This document shows, one piece after another, positions 45,656-56,992 of a DNA stretch of 64,000 bases; the first letter of the stretch is position 1, and each line of letters opens with the position of its first letter. The stretch is from Plotosus lineatus (taxonomy: Eukaryota > Chordata > Actinopteri > Siluriformes > Plotosidae): positions 40,975,001 to 41,039,000 of the forward strand of contig CM045733.1 of the NCBI GenBank assembly GCA_024760905.1. Reading direction: 5' to 3'. Position numbers and translations under genes: made by a program. Under the pieces are notes generated by a model. That model ran no database searches. It was not told where the DNA came from and saw nothing but the letters and a program-made list of their open reading frames with translations.

Positions 45656-47252
45656 AAAGAGAATCTGAGTTCTCCATTTTTGTACATTCTCTATTCTCAG
45701 CAAGTTTTAGCAATTCTGGATATAATCTGTTGTACACTGTTCCTTCCATTTTTGGGGTATAAATACATTTCAACAAAGTCAGTCAGCAGGTTTGCTCAAA
45801 GCCTCATTAAATGGAGATCCAGTGGGGATCTTAAAGTCCCATTATGCAATGCACATGCATGACATCACAGCAAAGACGTTGTATGGTTAGTTAGCAGGGT
45901 GCCGGGTAAGTTTTAAGTATGAACCAGGACTCACAGAAACAAAACAACATCTAAGTGGAAATGTGAGTGATGTAGGAAACTGCTTAATCACAGTTCAAAT
46001 CGATGAAGAAAGAATTTCATACAGATGAACATGCAAGACTTGCAGAGCAAATTCTTCCTTTTTCCTTTTGCGCTTTAGTTATTGGCTTATTTTTAAAATG
46101 AGTAATATTTTTATGTTTACTTTATTGTTTAATCTTTGGAAATGATATGAGTGAGAGACTGGGTTAGCTCAATTCTAATAAAGAATGATTTGAAATTTGC
46201 ATCTATCAAAACTGTTTAATGATTTGCTAATCAGCGGTGCTACCTTATATATGGTGTTTGCATACAAAAATATCAGTTTTATGCTGTAAATGCTAAAATG
46301 CCAGTAAGGTTGGATAAGATGTCAAGGTCAGCAGAAGTCGATGGTTCTATTTCTACTTGAAAATTAAAATCTGTAACAGGATACTGCATGTAACAGCATC
46401 CCCGCTAATCACCCTTATAAACAAAACAAAAACCCTCTGACTACAAATTATAAAATATATTCCTGTATGGTCATACTTTATATCTGCTATAGAAAAAACC
46501 AAATGTGTAGGAACAAAATTATATCAAGATACTGTAATTCAAATGTATTTTTTGTGGTGAAGTTAATTTCTTAATTTCAAATTAAAATCTGTTGACATGT
46601 ATGATAATGGTTCGAGTTTCTGAAGAACTCAAGAGAATTTAAATTTATTGCATGACATCACACAGGTGGGTATAAAAAAATTCTAATGCTTAACATTAAC
46701 ACTGTGTACCCACAAAAATGCTGCTTCTGCTTATGAAGAAACTGTGTAGTAATAAAATAAATGAAATCAGTGATTTAAGAGACTTACGAAAACAGACAGA
46801 GGGGAGCAGCTACTGTCAAAGATTCTTGAACACCTAATTATATCTAGAACATGATGTCATGATCAGATCTGAAACACCCCACTAAGAAAATCTACACAAG
46901 ATAACCCTCGATCACTTTTAAAGGATTAACTAGTGGTTTTTTTTTTTTTTTGTTTTGTTTTTTTTTAAATTTCATATTACAACATGATCTGAGAATGAAT
47001 CTAAGACAGAAGTTATTTCATTAAAATTAATTTCAGGTTTTATATTTTCTCTTATTTTGTACCGTGTGGCAATTAAAGTGAAATAAAACCTCAAAAAAGT
47101 TATGGTGTTCATAAACATTTGAGTTTACAGCGCTCTCTGAATGTTTCTCTCAACCACAAACACACATGCACTGCCATCATATTTTATAGCGGCTTTCTTA
47201 GCCAAAACGACGCCACGCTGCTATACTTCTGAATACTAAAAGAACTGCCTGA

Positions 47253-47297
<45 letters not shown>

Positions 47298-47590
47298 GTA
47301 ATTATTGAAACAAGATTATTTCAGATGTCCAAGCACAACTATAAAAAAACCTACTATAAAGTGATAAAGAATAGAGGGAGCAAAAATAAAGAATCCTGCA
47401 CTATTCAGACGTCTTTCGTTGTTAGATCCCCTGTGTAGGCTAGGAGTGTGGGGGTGCGGCCCGCTCTCAGGAAAAGCTCATGGAGTGTGGACAGGATGCC
47501 CAGCTGCAGCAGGCCAGATGGAAAACAGGAACATTCGTCTTTTCGTTAGTGCACAAAATAAATTTCCAACACATCTGTTTAGCTCTTCCT
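45656..47590 (-). other. Probable slc7a5 3' UTR and downstream sequence
   Basis: Lies immediately 3' of the slc7a5 stop codon. LAT1 genes are known for long 3' UTRs. Candidate polyadenylation signals on the minus strand (TTTATT on plus) occur at 46644-46649 and 46131-46136, but I cannot choose between them. Contains (ATA)n at 47254-47296. Confidence 0.4.
47254..47296. repeat. (ATA)n microsatellite
   Basis: Perfect trinucleotide run. Confidence 0.95.
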
Positions 47591-47646
47591 TCACGATTCC
47601 TGAGGCACGACTTCCAGCATCTTCTGACATGTTGCCGTGGCTGAGA
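47591..47646 (-). CDS. slc7a5: slc7a5 terminal coding exon
   Basis: 56 nt after a pyrimidine-rich acceptor (TTTCTCTGCTCTAG). Encodes the cytoplasmic tail ...[17 protein letters not shown], then TGA at 47591-47593. Close to the human STTVLCQKLMQVVPQET ending. Confidence 0.93.
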
Positions 47647-49962
47647 CTAGAGCAGAGAAAGAAAGAAAAAAGAAAAAAAAAAAACCCATAACAAAAAGAC
47701 AATTCTTTAACACCTAACAAGATGGCAGTCTTGTGGTTCTGGTCACTCTGGCTTTCCTATGAGAAACGATCATAGCTAAATGGTTCAGCTTACTGTATGA
47801 TTTTTCCATATCGCGTTTACAGTGGAATTGATATTCATGTTATGTTCTCATTGGACATGTTCGAAAATCTAACAAGATGGTAAACAATCAAGAACTAATT
47901 GAAGTGGATTGAACGTGTTCCTCCTCAAAAGAAAGCACTGATGCATCCTAGGGGCTTCGAATTACTCATAATTTAATTTATTGTACTTGTAGAGCTGTAT
48001 CACATGCTAGTGTTAATGCAGAAGATAAGATCCTACAAAAATAAAAAGAAAAACTGTTTGTTTTATTTGCCTTTTTTTTTAACAAAACTTAATTTCTTAT
48101 TTCCAACTGTATATTTTATGTCAACTTTGAATAAAACCTTTGAATGAGACTTCTAACAGATACTCACAGATTAGCTGCTGAAGCCACTTAGGTTTGTTCT
48201 TCCACCAGACGCCAAAGAAGTAGACGGGAACGCCAGTGGCGATGATCCCAAATCCGATCCCGCACTCATCCGGAGTTTTCCAGATGGAAACAACAATTAG
48301 AAAGAGACAAGCCAAAACGAAGGAAATGGGCAGCAGGATGTTCACCTGTGAGGAAGCAGACAGTAATTATAAAGTAATCAGTAAAGACAGCAACCGAAAT
48401 TCTGGCTGCATGTGTGTTCCAATATTTCTGAAACAGGAATACTCATCAGCCTTAGAAACGAAATAAGAAATTAAAGTAAGTTTTAAATTGAATGACCTGT
48501 TTCAACTACTACTAATAATAATAACAATAGTTTTTTCATCTATTGAGTCAAATCTTCTTCTCCTTTCGGCTTTTCCCTTCAGGGGTCGCCACAGCGAATC
48601 ATCTGCCCCCACCTCACCCTATCCTTTGCATCTTCTTCTCTTACACCAACTACCTTCATGTCCTCATTCACCACATCCATGAATCATCTCTTTGGTCTTC
48701 CTCCAGGCCTTCTGCCTGGTAGTTCCAACCTCAGCATTCTACTACCAATATACTCACTATCCCTCCTCTGTACATGTCCAAACCATCTCAATCTAGCCTC
48801 TCTGACTTTGTCTCCAAAACCTCTTACATGTGCTCTCCCTCTGATGTCCTTATTCCTGACCCTATCCATCCTCGTTTACTCCCAAAGAGAACCTCAACAT
48901 TTTCATCTCTGCTACCTCCAGCTCTGCTTCTAGGGCCACTGTTGATAAAACCATACAACATCGTTAGCCTCAACACAGTCTTGTACACTTTTCCTTTCAT
49001 TCTTGCCGATACCCTCCTATCACACATCACACCGGACACGTTTCTCCAACCATTCCAACCTGCCTTCACATGCTTCCTCAACTCTTTTCCACATTCTCCA
49101 CTACTCTGGATTGTTAAGCCTAAGTACTTAAAATCCTCCACCTTCCTTATTTCTGCTCCCTATAACCTCACCGTTCCTCTTGGGTCCTTGTCATTCATAC
49201 AGATGTATTCTGTCTTACTGAGGCTAACCTTCATTCCCCTCCTTTACAGGGCATACCTCCACCTCTCTAGATTTTCCTGCACTTGTTCTCTGCTCTCAAT
49301 ACAGATCACAATGTCATCTGCAAGCATCATAGTCCATGGGAAATCTTGTCTAACCTTGTCTGTCAGCCTGTCCATCATCATAGCAAACAAGGGGCTCAGA
49401 CCTGACCCTTAATGCAGTCACACCTCCACCTTGAACTCTTCTGTCACACCGACAGCACACCTCACCACTGTCTTACATCTCTTTTCATGTCCTGCACCAC
49501 TCTAACATACTTCTCTGCCACTTCAGATGTCCTCATGCAATACCACAGTTCCTCTCTCGTCACCCTGTCATATGCTTTCTCCAGATCCACAAAGGCACAA
49601 TGCAGCTCCGTCTGACCTTCTCTGTACTTCTCTATTAACATCCTCAAAGCAAACATTGCATCTGTGGTGCTCTTTCTTGGCATGAAACCAAACTGTTGTT
49701 CACAAATGCTGACCTCTGCCCTTAGTCTAGCTTCCACTATTCTTTCCCATAACTTCATCGTATGGCTCATCAACTTTATCCCGCTGTAGTTGCCACAACT
49801 CTGCACGTCTCCCTTGTTCTTAAAAAATGGGCACCAGCACACTTCTCCTCCATTCCTCTGGCATCCTCTCACTCTCTAAGACCTTGTTGAATGTTCTTGT
49901 CAGGAAATCTACTGCTACCTCTCCTAGACACTTCCATACCTCCACTGGTATGTCATCAGGAA

Positions 49963-50033
<71 letters not shown>

Positions 50034-50523
50034 ATGTGGGAGAGAGAGGGGAGGAGGGAGAACAGAGAAAACCTGCTAAAAACACTACATTTTCCTTCTA
50101 AAAATGAGATTTTTTTTTTTTACAATTTTGTCTGCGCGCTCTGCACGCCACTCACCCTAATTGGCCGCTCAAGCTCAGGTTTCTTATATCGCAGCCACAT
50201 CATGCCAATGATTGCCATGGCGATGCAAACCCAGTTGAAGAAGCTGAAGAAGTTGATTACCGAGTAGATGTCATTGGAAAAGGCATAGAGGAGTGTCATC
50301 AAGCACTGTGGGACAAACGTGCATGCATATGCACACACAAATCATTCAGACTAGTTTGATTGATTGATATTTTAAACTATTTATATCAGGTTAAAGTTAA
50401 ACAAGTTATTTTTTCCAGTAATATTTATCTCTGCCTCCCTGTGTTAGTAATGGGCACATTCATGAAAGTACCTTTACCTCTGATTGTATGTGTGTGTGTC
50501 TGTGTGTGTGTGTGTGTGTACAC

Positions 50524-50589
<66 letters not shown>

Positions 50590-52393
50590 TTCATTAAGTG
50601 CCGGCGGAAGCGCCAGCTACTATTAGTTTAACGCCAGTTATATTTTATAATAGTAAATGATAATATTTAATAATATAATAATAATCTTTAATAAAAACAT
50701 TTTCACGGCTTTGTTAAGCTATGTACTTGACAACACGATCACTTGTTTTGATACTTTCTCAATCGGTTCACTTCTGATATCCCATGATGCACTATGCTAC
50801 CTCATTCATTGAGCACTATGCTACCTCATTCAAAAGTGCGGCACTTTTTATATACGTGCCACCATTTGCCTGTGCTTTCGTGTAGAGTTAGATTGTGATG
50901 GGTCGTACAAACCCGATTAAAATATAGTCCAAACTGATGTGAGTTGTACTGACAAGCATGGTGCCGAAGCGGAGTAGATCTAAACAATCAACATTAAATA
51001 AGTTGTGGAAGTGATTCAAGACCAATGATTCCACTATTTCGGAAACATCTGTATCTCATGAAATAGGTAAAAAAGTTTTATGTCATGTTCGAACACAAAT
51101 TTTTTTTCATTGCACTGAGCGATAATAGTGAAAACTAGTCCCCAACCAAACTAGCCTAATCTTATTCATAATGGATTCATGCCACACTATACAGCAGGGG
51201 TCACCAACCTTTTTGAAACTGAGAGCTACTTCTTGGTTACCAATTAATGCGAAGGGATACCAGGTCAATACACACCTCTGAAATTACAAATTTGCTCAAT
51301 TTACCTTTAATTATATGTTATTATTAATAATTAATGATATTCATCTATGTGAAGATATTGATTTGATTTAAAAATATATTAAAAAAAGTTAGATGCAGCT
51401 CAATGGAGAGTGGCGCTATGGAGGCTTGGGCCTGTCCTAAAAATAGCAGTGAACAGGTCCGCGGGCAACTTATATTGTCCTTGCGGGCTACCTGGTGCCC
51501 ACGGGCACCACTCTGGTGATCCCTGCTATACAGAGACGAAAATTCATGTACTAGTACTTGACTTGGACTACGTTAACAAATAGATCTACATAACGCTCGT
51601 TAGGTCCTACATTGAACACGAGCGTTATGTAGATCTATTTGTTAACGTAGCCCAAGTTATTCCCATGCCTTTTTCATGGCAAAACAGTCTTAATACAATA
51701 CCGGGTTTCACTAGCAGCTTAGTGTGATTAATTCACATTGGTGTTGGGCGCAAATAAGATTGTTCAAAATTAAATGTCGAACAAAGAAAATCTGCATCAG
51801 TGGCAGATATTAGGGGGCCAAAGAGACCACCCCACCACCCCCAAGAAAAAATAGTAAAATAATGAGTCCATAAATTAGGTACAGATCTATAAATATAACT
51901 GAAAAATATTATTTCACTTTCCAAAATTCTATAATTTTGTGCATAAAAGTTAACCATTGAATTTGTTATTATTACATAAATGTTTTGTAGGTATATTATA
52001 ATTCTCTAATTTCTTTTTCCACATTTTTTCCCACATTTCACAAATGTTATATATTAGTAAGGCAACTGTTAGATTTTTCAAATAAGAAGTTTTATGTACT
52101 TTGCTTTAAGAAGTAAGTCTACTATTCTTGTAACAAATACTATTTTTAATAATATAAACTTTGAGTTTTATTTGCTCCTAGCTTGTCTAATTTTGTCATA
52201 AATATGGGCCCAGAATGCACCACAGAGCACATGCATTTTAAAATTTTTTCTGGGGGTGGTCCCCCAGACCCCCCCTGTGGGAGAGGACACCCCTCCCGCA
52301 TCCTCCCCATGCTTGCCTCAAACAATTTCCACCCCCTACTTATTAATATCATCCTTCTACTCTAAAACTTAATGAATACCCTGTATGTATGTT

Positions 52394-52435
<42 letters not shown>

Positions 52436-53176
52436 GCTTACCGTGAAAAGGAGTGAGGGCAGCGGGGTGAGCAGGTTTGGGTGAATCATGGACAGCAGGC
52501 TGGGAAGATGACCTTCACGCGACCCAACAAAGAACAACCTAAAAAAAAAAAAAAGTGTATGTAAATATTAATATTAAAAAATGAAAAACTATAACGAGAA
52601 ACAAATAAAGAGAGATAAGAGAAAAAAGCGAGTTTGAGGTACTGAGAATTCATTTTTGATATTCAATCATTAGTATCATGGTAAGCAAACAAAAATACAG
52701 TGGTACCTCACCTCACGATAGTCCCAGCAAATGAAAAATCCAGGTTACAAAAAACATTTTCCCAAATTTTTTGTCTCTGTATACGAAACAAGTTCTCCTT
52801 ACAAAACGTACCATTCAAACATTCAAACGCGCCATTCAAACATTAAAACGCACCATTCAAACAATGCACGAGCTGCTCTCCCATCAATGACGTTCAAACG
52901 TGCCGCCCTGCTGGCCTCCCATTGGCGAGGAGAGATGACTCAGCTAACTCCCATTGATTATCTCCCAACATCCCGCCCTGCTGGCATCCCAATGGCTAGG
53001 AGGGATGATGCAGCTCCCTCCCATTGGCTATTATGGAGAAGCATCTTCCATAATACTTTTCATGTAAAGGACAGAGTTACTGTTGTTTCATGCTTTATTT
53101 CTTGACTCAGGCTTTTAACCTTCCATAAAGATTTTTAAGATTATAACTCCGCTAAGAACACATGGTCAACACGCGT

Positions 53177-53243
<67 letters not shown>

Positions 53244-56200
53244 TGTGATTTCCGGTGCGAGTGAGAAGAAACGGGCTTGTGGCATGCGGTTGAGTGATAT
53301 CGCAAAGGAATATGTCCAAACTCGTCTACCAACTGTATGGTATTGAAGCAGAAGGAGGTCTTAAAAGGTATGCTTTTAGAATTTTTAAAGGGTTTAGAGG
53401 GTAGATTAGGGCCTTGGAACAAATCACACATTTTACATGTAAAATGCGGTTCAATTTACGAAAAATCCAGGTTAAGAAAAAGGCTCTGGAACGGATTAAT
53501 TTCATAAGGTGGGGTACCACTGTATGAAATAGCATTAATATACATTGACTGAATACGCATTTATACACTCGAAAGCACAAACCAATGCTATGCCAAACTA
53601 GCATAATACTTATCCCTTTAAAGCACAAGCTATCTATATAGTAAAGGAGTGGAGAGAGCAAGTAACCTGGATGACGTAAACAGCGAGCCGTTGACTGAAC
53701 CGAAACATGAAAGTCCCACAAACACTGGGATGATCCATGCCATGGGGCCCAAGTGATAGTTCCCAAATTCCTGCATAACACAAAACCATGTAACCAGCAA
53801 ATTATTGAAGAGTTCTCTCTCTGTATGTATGTATGTATGTATGTATGCATGTCTATGCATGTCTTTGCATGTACCCACCACAGCTACTGCCTTAGATTGG
53901 ATCATCTGCTCAGGGCTGAGTGTGGTGAAGTATGCCAGGTTCGTTAGCACGTAAACAATGGTGACAATGGGCAGCGAGATGATGATGGCACGTGGAAGAT
54001 TTCTGAAAAACATACACAGCTAATTGTCTTGTCTTAAAGGATTCCTGTAAAGGACATCCATAACACAAACAGTCTCAGTCTTTATTCACTCACTTGTAAG
54101 GTTCGATCATTTCTTCAGTCACAAAATTCAAATAATTCCTGGAGAAGTAATGGGGAAAAAAAGCATAAATAAATGACCATAATAAAAGCACAGTGAATCG
54201 CTTATATAAAAATCTTCATGTGATCACAATTCATTGATGTTATCTAAAATATTTAAGCTCATGCTCACAAACACCACACTCCTCAGAAAGAACCACTGCC
54301 AAAATGAATCCAAATAGGAAAAAAGGGTTTTTGGATAAATAATTAAATTATTTAGAAATATTATTCCTGTTCATGTGACAAACTGTTTTGATCGTTTTAG
54401 TGACGCGAACAGATTTCTAAATTTGTGTTACCATTCTGAAGATGTCGCAATAAAACTGTCAGAGAAATGGTCTGTTAATAATACATTAAATATTTTAATA
54501 TGAGATTTCCTTTCGGCTTCCCCCCCCCCTTGTTTTTCAGGAGTCGCCACAGCGAATGATTTGCGAGTTTGATTTGGCATGGGTTTTTATGTCGGATGCC
54601 CTTCCTGACACAGCCCTTTAGTAAGGGACAGAAACACACTGATGGCTTTTCAGCCTACTCTTTTTATGAAAGTCAGCAATGGCTCTTTTACATGCCTCTC
54701 ACCAGAGACAGTGAGAGACATGGCCGGCCTTTGATAACCTTTGAAATGATTTGATCTGATTAAATATTCTAATATAAATATATTAAATATTAATATATTT
54801 ATGGCATTTAGCAGATACCCTTATGCAAAGCAACATATGGTTTTTTTAATCCACAACCTTCATATCAATAAGCCAGAGCCACAACCAGTGACATTCATTC
54901 ATTTTAAACTGCCTCGTACTACGAGGATCATAGGGGGAGGCTGGGGCCTCTCCAATTGTCCTCCAACTCTAGGCAAAAGTGGGGTACAACCTAAACAACT
55001 CCCCAGTCCAACACAGGGTCAATACACGTTCAAAGAGTCACACTCATATCTGGGGACACCAAGAAACAAACAATTAGTCTAATGTCTTTGGACTGTGGGA
55101 GGAAACAGCAGTACCTGGAAGAAAACCAATGCAAGTACAGTGAGAACATGCAAACTCCACACAGGAACTATACTATATACAGCATACTAGAAACTATAAA
55201 CTGCACTATATACACTACACTATTTTGAATACTATATGATCATTCTACATGAACATCTAGATCAGGGGTGCCCATTAGGTGGATTGCGAGCGACTGGTTG
55301 ATCGCAAATGCATTGTGGGTAGATTGCATGGCATTGAAAAAAAAAAACTGGCACCAGCCTATCATCCATCCTCACAATGACATTTGACCTGACCTTTCTC
55401 TGACACACGCGTGACTGCGCATGCAACTGCACTAAGTGCTGCAAAACTCTAGTAAGCCAGCGAGTAAGAAAGGGGATGAAAATGAGTGGAAAAGCTGGAT
55501 CAAGTAAAAAGTCGAAGACCTACCACTACCATAAGGAGTGGGAGGAGGACTTCTTTTTCACAATGTCATTTTCGAAGTGCGTTTGCCTCATCTGTCAGTC
55601 TACAATTGCTTTACCGAAGAAGGGAAATGTGGAGTGGCATTTTCAGACTGTTCATAAAAACTATTGGCCCCATTTCACTGGAGCGCGGAATGGAATGATC
55701 ATGGCGGAAAGGCGCGGAACGCACTCTATGGAGGAGCTTCGGTATTTTTACATGGAAAATGGATCAAAAACCTACAAAAATTTTACCTTCGGAACACCTT
55801 TGTTCACAGAATGTGCGGAAAAGACACGGAAAGACAGCCGAACAATGTCGGAATTCATGCATAAAAGTGTTCGGACTACCTTCGGAACCAGTGCGGCTTG
55901 CAAAGGAAGACCTTCGGATAATTCACGGAATGTTCACGGACAGCACGGAACACTCGAGGAACGAATACGGTACTACTCAATTTTAGAAGGAAGAGCTACG
56001 GAATGATTGATACGGAATGATTCTGAAAACATCTCGCATTGTTCTGCGTACTGTCTACGGAAATTACGCAGTGTTTCTCTATTGTTCCGTATGAGTTCCG
56101 TGCCTTCCGAGAGTATCCCGTGGGGATCCGTAGATGAACACCAACATCCCGTGGCTGATTTTGACCACCTAGAAGAGGGGGAAATGCTGGCAGTATGGTC

Positions 56201-56914
56201 ACGGAACACTTGCGGAATAAAAGGAACCATCACGGAACGTTTGCGGAAATGACGGAATGTTTGCAGAAGGAATGCGGAACCTGAGGGAACACTGTTAGAA
56301 GATTTTTCCATGAACATGCTTTTGAACATGTTCAAAAGCATGTTCACGGAAGATTTTGATCTGCCAAAAGCGGAGGAATAAATTCGGAATCATACGGAAG
56401 ATGAAGGAATGACTAAGGAATGTTGGAGGATGTCGGCATTTTTGCTTCCTCGAGTCTGCCACACTCCAGTGAAATGAGGGTATATGACACCGAGTTCCCT
56501 CTGAAAAGTGAACTGAGAAGGAGAAAGGTGAAGGAACTAAAATCCCAGCTGACTGCAGTTATTTTTCTCTTTGCCAATTTGGTACTACCATAATTTGAAA
56601 AAAAAAAAATGCATGTTGAAATGGCTTTTACTACAAAAAAATTTTATTAGCTGAGAGGGCTGGAACTCCACAATGCAGAACTAGGTTTCAGAACTGACTG
56701 AGAAATGGCATTTAGTCTTTGTAGAAAGTAATAATTCTTGTTTCATAGACTCCCCAAACGTGCTCCAAATTATGTCCGAGCCAGGGGCCTGAAGCAGGGG
56801 TAATGGAACGGACTCAAACCCGTTCAAGATAATTGCATAAAATTTGGACTGGTGATTTGTAATGGTTAACCCAACAAAGAACTTAAAACTATCAATAACT
56901 ATATATACTGTGAA

Positions 56915-56992
<78 letters not shown>

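Larger units (their letters stand above)
55263..56570 (+). mobile_element. hAT element relic (BED-finger transposase type), split by another element
   Basis: The left end CAGGGGTGCCCATTAGGTGG is a hAT-type terminus. The transposase frame starts at 55476 and is interrupted at 55665-56482, then resumes in frame at 56486 ([20 protein letters not shown]) and soon degrades. The right end was not found. Lies in an slc7a5 intron. Confidence 0.85.

Noticed and set aside
11806..47590. KLHDC4 or another gene between jph3 and slc7a5
   Set aside because: No Kelch-type or other host coding motif seen; all long frames resolve to transposons or their antisense.
55664..56006. Continuation of the hAT frame into the nested element as a fusion protein
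   Set aside because: The open frame arises because the CGGAA-rich array is poor in stop codons in all frames; no conserved motif is present.
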